Of a stretch of 51,850 nt of DNA, positions 16,765 to 25,345 are shown piece after piece; position 1 is the first letter of the stretch; each line of letters begins with the position of its first letter. The position numbers were made by a program, and so were the translations under genes. This stretch comes from Rhodospirillaceae bacterium (GTDB lineage Bacteria; Pseudomonadota; Alphaproteobacteria; MPNO01; UBA2964), in assembly GCA_018660305.1 (NCBI GenBank), contig JABJKO010000008.1, forward strand, positions 1 through 51,850, in the 5' to 3' direction. The notes beneath the pieces were generated by a model. It was not told the DNA's origin. It did not search any database and saw nothing but the letters and a program-made list of their open reading frames with translations.

Positions 16765-16780
16765 AAATTGTGGAATTATT
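16765..16780 (-). promoter_or_regulatory. Second copy of the GTGGAATwATT element
   Basis: AAATTGTGGAATTATT matches AAAATGTGGAATAATT at 13622-13637 in 14 of 16 positions. It lies 75-90 bases upstream of the minus-strand VOC start at 16690, in the gap after the second UbiD gene. The two copies sit in front of different catabolic genes. I infer a common regulator; the remainder of 16691-16826 shows no other signal. Confidence 0.35.
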
Positions 16781-16826
16781 CGCCGGCCTGTTGCGACCAT
16801 GGGTCGCACGGGGTGGTGGGACGATG

Positions 16827-18419
16827 TTAAATCGACGGCGGCGGTTCGGCGGCAAACTCGGATCCGGCGAGGCACAGCCGGCCCTGACCGTCCTGCCACA
16901 GCACACCGTCGCGATGAAGCTCGCCGAGAGCCCGGGCTAATGTCTTGAAGCCCTGGTCTTCGAAACGCTCGGCCAGAGCCGCGAAATATACGGGTTCGTC
17001 GGCGAGAAGATCTTTTACCTGCGCCGCCAGATCCGCGATATCGACCGGCGCGCGTTGCGGTTCGGAATCGTCCTTTGCCTGGCCGGTAAAATCGGCCAGA
17101 TCCAGTGTGTCCGCATAAGCATATTCGATCCGTTCGAACCGCTCGCGGGGAAGATCGTCGGGGATGGTCGCATCGATGCCGATCTTGGCAGTGACGGGCG
17201 TGATGCCCGGCGTGATGCGGAGGCTGGGATCGAGCGGCTTGGCGCGGAGATCGGGGATGGTGACGACGTCGCGGTCGGCCTGGAAGCGTGTGGCGATGGC
17301 CCATTCCACATCGGTACCGTTGAAGACGTCGATATCCTCATCGACTACGACCACGTGCTTGATGTCGGACGCAATAAGCGCCGCCATGATGGCGTGCTTG
17401 GCATCGCCCGGCCGCTTGCGGATGGATACGATGGCGTGGAAATAACACGACCCGCCCGGCGTGATGTTGACGTCCACAAGATCGAGACTGGCGGTCTTAA
17501 ACGCCCGGCGCACCGCCGCTTCGCGGTTGGGGGCACCGGGCAGGATAACTTCCCAGGGCATGTGCAGGGCATAGTACAGGGCATCCCTGCGCCGCGAGAT
17601 CGCCTTGATCCGCACCTGCGGGTTCCAGTGAAGACCGCCCATCAGCCGGGTGAATTCGCCAAAGCGTCCTTCGGGTCTGGTCCAGCCGGTGGGCAGGATT
17701 TCTGCCTCCAGGACTATCTCCGCGTCCGCGATGCACGGCACATCGATGGTTTCACACGGCGTCATGCGGATAGCCTCGCCCGCGATTCCACCGGCGATGG
17801 CGAGCTCGTTCTGACCCAGAGGCGCGCGAAAGGTCGCCGCCATATTGACCGCGAGATGCGTGCCAAGATTGATGGAGATGGGCAGCGGCTTTCCCGCCCG
17901 GAAGGCATCGAGCGCGAGCCGCTGCATGTCGTTGGGCGTCACGATGTCGATGCCGGTCAGGTTCTTTTCGCGGACCAGGAATCGGTAAATCCCCGCGTTG
18001 AACGCCCCGTCCGTCCCGCGCCCGACGGTCACACCGGCGGTAATCATCGGCCCGCCGTCATGGATGGAAAACAGCGGCACCGGCAAATCGAACAGATCCA
18101 CATCGTCACCGGATTGAACAATCTCGCGCACCGGGCCGCTATTTACTTCGACGGGATCTATGGGTGTGGTCAGCCCGGCATCGAGCCGTTCATAGACCGC
18201 GCCATAGTCGCAGCCGAAAGCGGTTCCGATTCGTTCGCGCGCCGTCGCGATGCCCGATACCACCGGCATCGTGTAATCGATCACATTGTGAAAAATCAGC
18301 GCCTTGTCGGCCTTGTCCACCAGGGCGGCAATATGCCGGATATCCACCGATTTTTCGATATCCTCGATCTGCCCCGCCTGGCGCAAATCGTCGATCATGG
18401 CACGAAAGCTGACTGTCAT
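16827..18419 (-). CDS. UbiD-family decarboxylase with C-terminal winged-helix-like extension
   Basis: A 530-residue UbiD protein. Catalytic residues are Arg146 (GIYRFL), Glu250 and Glu255 (RPEGRFGEFTRLMGG). The catalytic body ends near residue 455. About 60 residues follow that fit a winged helix (roughly 464-524: DIADLAAQVKDLLADEP, then a YFAALAERFEDQG-type second helix, LARALGELHRDG and WQDGQGRLCL as wing). Standard UbiD proteins are 450-495 residues. The same type of tail ends the third UbiD gene (33198-34751) but not the first. It lies upstream of the VOC gene and divergently from the amidohydrolase at 18571. Confidence 0.9.
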   Translation of the reverse strand: MTVSFRAMIDDLRQAGQIEDIEKSVDIRHIAALVDKADKALIFHNVIDYTMPVVSGIATARERIGTAFGCDYGAVYERLDAGLTTPIDPVEVNSGPVREIVQSGDDVDLFDLPVPLFSIHDGGPMITAGVTVGRGTDGAFNAGIYRFLVREKNLTGIDIVTPNDMQRLALDAFRAGKPLPISINLGTHLAVNMAATFRAPLGQNELAIAGGIAGEAIRMTPCETIDVPCIADAEIVLEAEILPTGWTRPEGRFGEFTRLMGGLHWNPQVRIKAISRRRDALYYALHMPWEVILPGAPNREAAVRRAFKTASLDLVDVNITPGGSCYFHAIVSIRKRPGDAKHAIMAALIASDIKHVVVVDEDIDVFNGTDVEWAIATRFQADRDVVTIPDLRAKPLDPSLRITPGITPVTAKIGIDATIPDDLPRERFERIEYAYADTLDLADFTGQAKDDSEPQRAPVDIADLAAQVKDLLADEPVYFAALAERFEDQGFKTLARALGELHRDGVLWQDGQGRLCLAGSEFAAEPPPSI

Positions 18420-18494
18420 GGGTGAGGGTCCTAGCTTGCCGGGAAATGGCGCTAAGTCAGCATAACCATCACCTCAATAGCGGACAACCGCACC

Positions 18495-18523
18495 CGCGCG
18501 GCTACCCATGACGGCGCGCGGCT
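18495..18523 (+). promoter_or_regulatory. Direct repeat in the divergent 18420-18570 region
   Basis: CGCGCGGCT occurs at 18495-18503 and again at 18515-18523, two helical turns apart (20 bases), each followed by a CAT-containing sequence. They lie 48-76 bases before the amidohydrolase start and 76-104 bases before the UbiD start. Spacing by two turns suits a dimeric regulator; this is inference. Confidence 0.3.
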
Positions 18524-18570
18524 GTTACCATCGAAAAAATAATATCAAATCGAACAGGGAGAGGCTCCCC

Positions 18571-19497
18571 ATGATCATAGACACCCACGTCCATGTTTAC
18601 GGTTTTCCGTCCTTGCAAAAACTGGAGTCCGAAATCCGGTGCATGGAAGACGCCATCGCCTTCCGCACCCGCTATCCGGAGCTCTATGCCGGGACACTGA
18701 CCGACGATCCCGTCGATATTTCCGATGATCTGATCGCCCACATGGACCGCCACGGCATCGACAAGGCCGTTGTCCAGGCGCGGGCCGGCAATGTGAATAA
18801 CGATCAGGTGGCGGCGGTGGTCAAAAAACATCCCGACCGTTTCTATGGTCTGCTGCGCATGGGGCACGATCAGGAAGCCAGCTACGAATATCTCGACGAT
18901 CCCAGCCCGGTGCGCGACAGCGCCCCCGATCACATCAGCTACTGCATTGAAGAGCTGGGCATGAAGGGCATGGGAGAAACCTTCATCCGGGCCTTTACGA
19001 CTTCGGTCAATCCGGAACAGATTGAAAAGGATCTGCGTCCCATCATGGACACGCTGAACCGCTACAAGGCGCCGGTCCAGTTTCCCACCGCCTGGTCGCA
19101 ATTCCCCGGCGGGTTGTTCTACGGCAACCCCATCTGGGCCGATGAGGTCGCGGGTCGTTATCCCGAGGTGCCGGTGATCCTTACCAAAATGGGCCGCAGT
19201 CTGGAGACCTATTTCGAGCCGTCGCTGACCGTGGCCATGCGCAACAGCAATGTTTATTTCGACGTCGTCGGCACCAGCCCCGATCATCTGCGCAAAGCCA
19301 TCGATGCCATCGGGTCCGACCGCATCATGTTCGGTTCAGACTGGTCGGCAACCTGGCGCTGGCTGAGCGATCCGGCGCCGCTCTATGACATTCGCAAGAA
19401 TGTCCTGAAGGCGGCCAACCTGACCGATGAGGAGCGCGAGAACATCATGTGGCGCACGGCGGATCGCGTATTCGGGCTGGGTGTGGCGAACGCTTGA
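18571..19497 (+). CDS. Amidohydrolase-2 family protein
   Basis: A 308-residue TIM-barrel protein. It opens MIIDTHVHVYGF, a HxH metal motif at residues 5-7; later are a FHT/Trp-rich QFPTAWSQFPGG stretch and IMFGSDWSATWRW (Asp). AGGGAGAGG lies eight bases before the ATG. The likely reaction is hydrolysis or decarboxylation of a ring-opened acid. The stop is followed after 10 bases by the VOC gene and then by the bicupin gene, so this is a three-gene operon. Compared with the tandem pair at 25346 and 26481 it is a different branch of the family. Confidence 0.87.
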   Translation: MIIDTHVHVYGFPSLQKLESEIRCMEDAIAFRTRYPELYAGTLTDDPVDISDDLIAHMDRHGIDKAVVQARAGNVNNDQVAAVVKKHPDRFYGLLRMGHDQEASYEYLDDPSPVRDSAPDHISYCIEELGMKGMGETFIRAFTTSVNPEQIEKDLRPIMDTLNRYKAPVQFPTAWSQFPGGLFYGNPIWADEVAGRYPEVPVILTKMGRSLETYFEPSLTVAMRNSNVYFDVVGTSPDHLRKAIDAIGSDRIMFGSDWSATWRWLSDPAPLYDIRKNVLKAANLTDEERENIMWRTADRVFGLGVANA

Positions 19498-19507
19498 TGC
19501 GCCGTCC

Positions 19508-20371
19508 ATGAGCTCCGGAATCAACGCCCTCGACCATCTTGCCGTCATGGTCACCGACCTGGCCGCGGCTGGTGCCGCCTATGAGCGGCTTGGGTTCACC
19601 ATGACACCTTTGTCCCAGCATTCCGGCGCTTTGTCGCCGGGTGCGCCGGCCGAGATTTGGGGCACCGCAAACCGGTGTGCCATGTTCCGCCAGGGTTATC
19701 TCGAGCTTATGGGCGTGATCGATCCAGCTCTATACCATAATCGCGTGCCCGAATTCCTGGCCCGCTATGAAGGCATCCACATTCTGGCGTTCGGTTGCGA
19801 CGATGCCGCTTCCACCGCCGACGCGCTGGCCGCTGCCGGGTTCGGCGCCACCGGCGTGCACGCGCTGGCCCGGCCCCTCGAGACAACCGACGGTGAGCGC
19901 ATCGCCAAATTCAATCTCGTTCGCCTGCCACCGGAGGAAACACCCGAAGGCCGGGTGCTGGCCATCGAACATCTCACGCGGGACTATCTCTGGCAGGAAC
20001 AATACCTCGACCATCCCAACGGGGCGCTGGCGTTGACCGAACTGGTGGTGTGTGTCGAAGATTTGGACGAAGCCGCCCGGCGCTATTCACGGTATTTCGG
20101 AGCCCCTGTCACGCGGGACGGAACAGCCGCCCGCATTGAGTTGGAAATTGGCTGTTTCGTCCTGCTCGGCCCTGAAGATTTGTTTTCGCGCTACGGTGTC
20201 CAACCGCCGGTGCTGCCGTTCGCGGCGGCCTTTACCGTCGCGGTTGCCGACCTCGAGGCAACAAAAACTCTGCTCAGCGCCACCGGTGTTGGCTATGGCG
20301 CATGGAATGGGGGCATCATAATCTCCTCGTCATACGCACACGGGGCGACGGTCATATTTGATCAGGCCTGA
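19508..20371 (+). CDS. VOC family protein, glyoxalase-like, two domains
   Basis: A 287-residue protein with two VOC-type domains. The first opens NALDHLAVMVTDLAAAGAAYERLGF; the second, LTELVVCVEDLDEAARRYSRYFG, from about residue 180. Metal ligands are less clear than in the other VOC genes; the N-terminal His of LDHLAV is present. It resembles the glyoxalase-like family in which the second half lacks a full site. The preceding amidohydrolase stop is 10 bases away, and the bicupin start is 14 bases after its end. Confidence 0.82.
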   Translation: MSSGINALDHLAVMVTDLAAAGAAYERLGFTMTPLSQHSGALSPGAPAEIWGTANRCAMFRQGYLELMGVIDPALYHNRVPEFLARYEGIHILAFGCDDAASTADALAAAGFGATGVHALARPLETTDGERIAKFNLVRLPPEETPEGRVLAIEHLTRDYLWQEQYLDHPNGALALTELVVCVEDLDEAARRYSRYFGAPVTRDGTAARIELEIGCFVLLGPEDLFSRYGVQPPVLPFAAAFTVAVADLEATKTLLSATGVGYGAWNGGIIISSSYAHGATVIFDQA

Positions 20372-20384
20372 AGGAGAGGCGGGA

Positions 20385-21242
20385 ATGAAAATTGCAAATA
20401 CAGGCAAAATTCGCTGGCAGCTGAACAAAGCGAATGTCCGGGGCAAACTGACCGTCAAGAAGCTGTTGGTGGGGCAGCCGGGGGCGGCGGAAAACTATCT
20501 GTGCAATATCGCGAAAAGCGGAGGCGATTACAGCTCGCTGCGTCATCGCCACAATTTCGATCAAATACGTCTGGTGCTGGAGGGCCAACTGCCGGTGACG
20601 CCGCGCCGTTCCATGAAGCCGGGCCAGATCGGCTATTTCCCGGAAGGGACCCCTTATGGTCCACAAATCGACGATGGCACCGGCTGGACCATCATGATCG
20701 TCCAGTTTGGCGGCGCCAGCGGTGACGGTTTCCTGAGTGCCAATGAGGCCCAGTCCACCAAGGAAAGCCTATCCCGTGAAGGGGATTTCGTGGGTGGCGT
20801 GTTCAAACGCACCTCGGGTCAGGGTAGACGCAACCAGGATAGCTATGAAGCGGTTTGGGAACGGGCCAGTGGCCGCCGGCTGGTCTATCCGAAGCCGCGA
20901 TACGATGCGCCGGTGATCCTCGACCCCGACGGGTTCGACTGGGCGTCCAAGAGCCGGTCAGGCGTGGCACGCAAGAACCTCGGCATCTTCACCGAGCGTG
21001 AAACCCGCCTGGAAATGATCCGTCTCGATCCCGGCGCAAGCTGGGCCAGCCGTGGCGCGAAGGCGGTCCAGCTTTATTTCGTGTTGAACGGCACCGGCAC
21101 CTGCAATGGCGCAAAATATGGCCGGCACAGCCTGATCGAATCGACCGATGGCGAAGCGCTGGATTTTCAGGCCAAGTCGGACACGCAGCTTTTCAACATG
21201 GTCATGCCGCGCGTAAAGGCGGAACGCCGCAGCGCGGCTTAG
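20385..21242 (+). CDS. Bicupin-like protein
   Basis: A 285-residue protein with two cupin-like barrels. The first has the His-rich motif LRHRHNFDQIRLVLEGQLP (residues about 52-70) and then PGQIGYFPEGTPYGP. The second has LEMIRLDPGASW...VQLYFVLNGTGTC, without a clear set of metal His. I do not recognise a named subfamily; quercetin-type dioxygenases, oxalate-type enzymes and sensors all use this fold. It is the third gene of the amidohydrolase-VOC-bicupin set. Its stop overlaps the opposite-strand TauD-like stop (TTAG shared, 21239-21242). Confidence 0.75.
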   Translation: MKIANTGKIRWQLNKANVRGKLTVKKLLVGQPGAAENYLCNIAKSGGDYSSLRHRHNFDQIRLVLEGQLPVTPRRSMKPGQIGYFPEGTPYGPQIDDGTGWTIMIVQFGGASGDGFLSANEAQSTKESLSREGDFVGGVFKRTSGQGRRNQDSYEAVWERASGRRLVYPKPRYDAPVILDPDGFDWASKSRSGVARKNLGIFTERETRLEMIRLDPGASWASRGAKAVQLYFVLNGTGTCNGAKYGRHSLIESTDGEALDFQAKSDTQLFNMVMPRVKAERRSAA

Positions 21243-22297
21243 GCTTCAAGCATATCCAGCGGCGCGGTCAGCACCGTGCCGTCGATTTCAATACCGTTGA
21301 TGTTTTCGCGGTGGCCGGGCGGCGTCGGCCGGCCGTCCGGGTCGGAAAGCCATAACCGCATCAAGTGCCGCTTGCGTTCCGGTTCGGGGTAATCCTCGAA
21401 CGCGGTCCTGGTGTGGAGCATGACATGGTTGTTCAGGAACTGGATATCGCCAGGCTGGAAATCCATGGGCATGACCAGATCGTTGGCCAGTTCCTGGAAC
21501 AGTTCCAGTGCTTCGGTATCGGTCTCGGTAAACTTGGGTACGCCGGGCAGGGTCTGGGCTTTGCGCACATGGGCCCCGGCGCCCCGAATGGACAGATAGC
21601 CGTCCTTGAAGGCGAAGATGGGCATGCGGTACCACGGCTCCTCGCCACTCGCGACCTCGCCGTGCTTGGTGAAGTAGAACGGCTTGCTCAGCGCTTCTGC
21701 CAGGTCGGGGCGTCGCTTGACCATCTCGTTATAGACCGTCAGGGAGCTTACGATGAGGCTGGATCCGCCGGATTTCGACGGCTGCAGGCACAGCAGCCCC
21801 ACGTGATCGCACTGATCGGAATGGAAGTTCATTCGCGCGGCGGTCTGGTATCCGCGCGCCATGGGATCTTCATAGCTCTTGCCCATATCCTTGACGTGAC
21901 CCAGCACGTGACCCATGGGGTTCTGGGAAATGGCGCGGCCCAGATAGGTGCCCATGCCGTAGAACGACGCGCCGGCCTGCCAGCGGGAGATGTCGGCGAC
22001 GGGCAGACCCCGGATCAGCACGAACCCGCGCCCTTCGGTAAGCTCGGTATGGATGTCATCCAGCACCGGCCCCAGCACCGGCAAATTAAAGCCGTCGCGC
22101 GTGATGTCCTTGATGTCGCCGCCTTGCGATTCCACGTCCCCAACGGCGTTCAGAAGTTCGCCGATATCGGTGTCCGACAGGGTGTAAATCCAGTCGTCGG
22201 AGGCGAGCAGGTCGTCCGCATACCACGCCGCCGGATCCACCACCGGCCCGCCGGGGGCGGCGGGTTCTCTTTTGGAATGTCTTATATTTCCGTCCAT
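21239..22297 (-). CDS. TauD-like Fe(II)/2-oxoglutarate oxygenase, paralogue B
   Basis: A 352-residue relative of the protein at 13684-14757, co-linear along the whole chain. Iron ligands are His159-x-Asp161 (NFHSDQCD) and a distal His in NNHVMLHTRTAF. AGGAGG lies six bases before the ATG. It lies downstream, on the same strand, of the acyl-CoA ligase, across 65 bases. The two paralogues probably act on related substrates; the ligase neighbour suggests an acid or a CoA ester here. Its stop overlaps the bicupin stop by three bases. Confidence 0.88.
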   Translation of the reverse strand: MDGNIRHSKREPAAPGGPVVDPAAWYADDLLASDDWIYTLSDTDIGELLNAVGDVESQGGDIKDITRDGFNLPVLGPVLDDIHTELTEGRGFVLIRGLPVADISRWQAGASFYGMGTYLGRAISQNPMGHVLGHVKDMGKSYEDPMARGYQTAARMNFHSDQCDHVGLLCLQPSKSGGSSLIVSSLTVYNEMVKRRPDLAEALSKPFYFTKHGEVASGEEPWYRMPIFAFKDGYLSIRGAGAHVRKAQTLPGVPKFTETDTEALELFQELANDLVMPMDFQPGDIQFLNNHVMLHTRTAFEDYPEPERKRHLMRLWLSDPDGRPTPPGHRENINGIEIDGTVLTAPLDMLEA

Positions 22298-22362
22298 TGG
22301 AGCCTCCTGGAAAGCGGCTGACTTATACCCGATTTTCTCCGATTTTGGCCGCGCGCGCCATG

Positions 22363-23880
22363 TTAATCGTCCGCTTCGGGCGTTTCCCTCAGGCGGTTCT
22401 TGGCGACCTTACCGGTGCTGTTGCGGGGCAGCATGTCGACAAACTGGACGTATCGCGGCTTCTTGTAACTGGCGATACGGGTCCGGCAATGGTCAATAAG
22501 GGCGTCCTCTCCGGGCGGCGGGCCGTCTTTTGCGACCACGTAGGCCATCACGGCTTCACCGAATTCGTCATCGGGAACGCCGATGACGGCGGCCTCACTG
22601 ATGGATGGGTGCGCCAGCAGGGCGTCTTCCACTTCGCAGGAATAGATATTGAGGCCACCGCTGACGATCATGTCCTTGAGACGGTCGACGAAATAGAAAT
22701 AACCGTCCTCGTCGGCGCGGGCCATGTCGCCGGTTCGGATCCAGCCATCGACAAAGACGTTTTCGGTATCCTCGGGTCTGCGAAAATATTCGCGCATCAT
22801 GGTGTATTCCCCCGGCGCGCCGCAGCGAACCAGGATTTCTCCTGTTTCGCCCGTATTGACGTCGGCGAGATGCGCATCCACCAGCCGGACATTGACGCCG
22901 TTGATGGGCTGACCGATGGAGTCTGAATGAGTCTGCTGTTCCTCGGGTCGGAGATTGGTCACCACGCCTGCTTCGGTCTGTGAATAGAAACTATTCAAAT
23001 TAAGCTGGGGCAGAACGCTGAACAGTCTGTCTTTCAGTGTCTTCGGGAACACCTCGCCGGTGGCCAGCATGCAGCGCAGGCTGGCGCAGGCACTTGGATC
23101 GGCTTCGATGGCCGGAAGCAACATGCGGGCGATGGTGGGCACAACGCCGATATGGGTCGCCCGTTCGCTGGCGATCAATTTTACGGTTTCGGCGGGATCG
23201 AAGTTTTCCTGCACGATCAGGGTGGAGCCGAGACAGAACGAGGCGGCGACCCGCGCCATGCCGGTGCGGTGTGCCATGGGCGTCGCACACAGCGTTCTAT
23301 CCTGAGCCGACAGCCGCCATTCGGTGGCATTTATCCAGCCCAGACTGACCACCAGATTGCGATGGGTGGCGATCGCACCTTTTGGCCGGCCAGTGGTGCC
23401 CGACGTATAGCTCAGCAGGGCATCGTCGGGGGAAAACGGCGGCAGATCAGGCGCCCGATCCGACGCCTTGGCGATCAGATCATCCAGCCCCTGCTCGCCG
23501 GCCGCGGCGTCTCCCGCGACCAGAAACTGGACATGGTCCAGCGCGCCGGCGCACTCCCGGACCGTGTCGCGCGCGTCGGAAGAATAGACGATGGCGAAGG
23601 GCTCGGTGTCTTCCAGCATGTAACGTATTTCAGGCGGGGCAAGCCGTGTGCTGATGGGAACGACAATCCCGCCGGCCTTGAGAACCGCCGCCATCACCTC
23701 CACCACCGCGATGGAATTTGCCATATGAAGCGCGACCCGGTCGCCAATCTGGAGCCCCATGCCAATAAGCGCGTTGGCCAATCGCGACGAACTTGCATCC
23801 AACTCGGCGAATGTCAGTCTTTGCCCGCCGCACACCACCGCCTCGCGCGAGGGCGCGCGGCGGGCGGTTGCCGCCAGCAT
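22363..23880 (-). CDS. AMP-dependent acyl-CoA synthetase/ligase
   Basis: A 505-residue adenylate-forming ligase. It has the P-loop SYTSGTTGRPKG, the later core motif FYSQTEAG, the GWIRTGDMA hinge region and the C-terminal LPRNSTGKVAKN with the catalytic Lys. It would activate an aromatic or fatty acid as its CoA thioester. Family members often start NLGHLLA...; here the in-frame sequence before the ATG at 23880 reads ILNLGH, and an ATC codon at 23898 stands about 7 bases after a GAGGG site, so a rare ATC start may add six residues. A stop lies just before that. The small two-Cys gene (23909-24082) is immediately upstream. Confidence 0.9.
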   Translation of the reverse strand: MLAATARRAPSREAVVCGGQRLTFAELDASSSRLANALIGMGLQIGDRVALHMANSIAVVEVMAAVLKAGGIVVPISTRLAPPEIRYMLEDTEPFAIVYSSDARDTVRECAGALDHVQFLVAGDAAAGEQGLDDLIAKASDRAPDLPPFSPDDALLSYTSGTTGRPKGAIATHRNLVVSLGWINATEWRLSAQDRTLCATPMAHRTGMARVAASFCLGSTLIVQENFDPAETVKLIASERATHIGVVPTIARMLLPAIEADPSACASLRCMLATGEVFPKTLKDRLFSVLPQLNLNSFYSQTEAGVVTNLRPEEQQTHSDSIGQPINGVNVRLVDAHLADVNTGETGEILVRCGAPGEYTMMREYFRRPEDTENVFVDGWIRTGDMARADEDGYFYFVDRLKDMIVSGGLNIYSCEVEDALLAHPSISEAAVIGVPDDEFGEAVMAYVVAKDGPPPGEDALIDHCRTRIASYKKPRYVQFVDMLPRNSTGKVAKNRLRETPEADD

Positions 23881-23908
23881 GTGGCCGAGATTTAGGATGG
23901 CTCAACCC

Positions 23909-24082
23909 TCACGCCGCTTCTTCACTTTCAAGCGCATTGAGTTCCTGTCGTGCCTGCCACATCCGGACGCAGGGCTCGCAACTGCCCGTCGCCGGCCGCC
24001 GGGCGCGGTACGCCGGATGCTTACGGCATCCTTCGGCGAGGACGCGCAGGCATTTGATTATCGCTTCTGAATTATCCGTCAT
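23909..24082 (-). CDS. Small protein of 57 residues with a CxxC motif
   Basis: A frame of 57 codons, MTDNSEAIIK..., with a start preceded by GGGAGAG. It contains CRKHPAYRARRPATGSCEPCVRMW: a lone Cys in the helix, then CEPC. The His and Cys positions (CRKHPAYR...CEPC) suggest a small zinc or other metal knuckle. It reminds me of short hypothetical alphaproteobacterial or phage-type proteins, but I have no function to assign. Its stop lies 28 bases before the ligase ATG, and it follows the LhgO-like gene by 22 bases, so it is probably co-transcribed with both. Confidence 0.65.
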   Translation of the reverse strand: MTDNSEAIIKCLRVLAEGCRKHPAYRARRPATGSCEPCVRMWQARQELNALESEEAA

Positions 24083-24104
24083 CCCGTTCTCTCCCGTGAA
24101 GTTT

Positions 24105-25205
24105 CTAAACCAGCGTGTGGACGTATTCGGCGATGGCCATGGAGGATGTCAGGCCCGGTGATTCGATGCCGAACAGATTGACCAGACCGGGAATGCCATG
24201 GGTCTCGGGACCATGGATCACGAAATCATTGCTGCCGGCCCGTGCCCGGCTGAGTTTGGGGCGGACCCCGGCATAGCCCGGTTCCAGATCGCCGTCCTTG
24301 ATGTCGGGCCAGAAGCGGCGGGCGGCGTCATAGAAGAACGGCGCCCGGTCCGGATTGACCGAGTATTCCACGTCATCGACAAATTCGGTATCGGGACCGA
24401 ACCGCACCATGCCGCCCATGTCGGGGCTGATGTGCAGGGCGACGTCGTGTTCGTCCGGCAACGGGTAGATCATGCGGGTAAAAGGCTTCTTGCTGGGCAG
24501 CACGAAATAACAGCCGCGCGCCAGGATCATTGTCGGCACGGTCTCTGCTGGTACGCCGTCGATGAGCCCGGCGATCTTTGTGGCGCCGTGCCCGGCGGCA
24601 TTGATGCAGATATTGCAGTCGATCTCCATGCCATCGTTGCCGCCGACGCTCAGGGAAATACCGTTCTCGGTGGCCTTGCCCGACTGGACAGGTGAATTCA
24701 CGGCGAGCACCGCACCGTGATCCTCGGCATCACCGAGATAGGCGGTCATCAGTTCCGGCTGATCGACAATGCCCGAGGTGGGCGAATGCAACGCGGCGAC
24801 GCAATGGAGATTGGGCTCCAGTTCCTTTATTTCGGCCATGTCGGCCATATAGATTTCTTCCAGCCCGATGGCATGGCTCTTTTCCGCTAGCGTCTGGAGC
24901 TGGGGGATTTTCTCTTCATCGACGATGGCGATGAGCTTGCCGATCATCTTGTGACCGACGCCGTGATCCGGGCAGTACTGATAGAGCAATTCCTTGCCAC
25001 GCATATTGAGCCGCGCCTTCAGGCTGCCCGGCGTGTAGTTGATGCCGGCATGGATGCAACCGGAATTGCGCGACGAGGTATGGACACCATAGGTGTCTTC
25101 CCGTTCCAGAATAATCACCTCGCGCCCCGCCATGGCAAAATGGCGCGCGATGGCAAGACCCACGACGCCGGCGCCGATGACAATGCAATCCGTCTTTTCC
25201 GCCAC
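24105..25205 (-). CDS. FAD-dependent oxidoreductase, L-2-hydroxyglutarate oxidase-like
   Basis: A 366-residue DAO-family flavoprotein. It opens with the dinucleotide fold VIGAGVVGLAIARHFAMAGREVIILERED and ends YAGVRPKLSRAR...NLFGIESPGLTSSMAIAEYV. This matches LhgO (L-2-hydroxyglutarate oxidase), a flavin enzyme that returns L-2-hydroxyglutarate to 2-oxoglutarate. The conserved SSRNSGCIHAGINY stretch is present. The start is a GTG after GGGAGAAGGA. Linkage to an acyl-CoA ligase and a TauD-like oxygenase hints that a 2-hydroxyacid is a pathway intermediate, though a housekeeping role is possible. Confidence 0.85.
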   Translation of the reverse strand: MAEKTDCIVIGAGVVGLAIARHFAMAGREVIILEREDTYGVHTSSRNSGCIHAGINYTPGSLKARLNMRGKELLYQYCPDHGVGHKMIGKLIAIVDEEKIPQLQTLAEKSHAIGLEEIYMADMAEIKELEPNLHCVAALHSPTSGIVDQPELMTAYLGDAEDHGAVLAVNSPVQSGKATENGISLSVGGNDGMEIDCNICINAAGHGATKIAGLIDGVPAETVPTMILARGCYFVLPSKKPFTRMIYPLPDEHDVALHISPDMGGMVRFGPDTEFVDDVEYSVNPDRAPFFYDAARRFWPDIKDGDLEPGYAGVRPKLSRARAGSNDFVIHGPETHGIPGLVNLFGIESPGLTSSMAIAEYVHTLV

Positions 25206-25345
25206 TTCCTTCTCCCTGGATTGTTTTTCAGGACTCTAGGGCGGTGGAGATTGGCCGGTCAACCGGAGCGCCCGAACTTGTGCCAAATGACCTCCGTGAC
25301 GTAATCTGTCGCAAAGACAGAAACGCCATAATGGGAGGCTTGAGA

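Noticed and set aside
17055..18425. Plus-strand open frame of 456 codons over UbiD 2
   Set aside because: Antisense of a well-supported decarboxylase.
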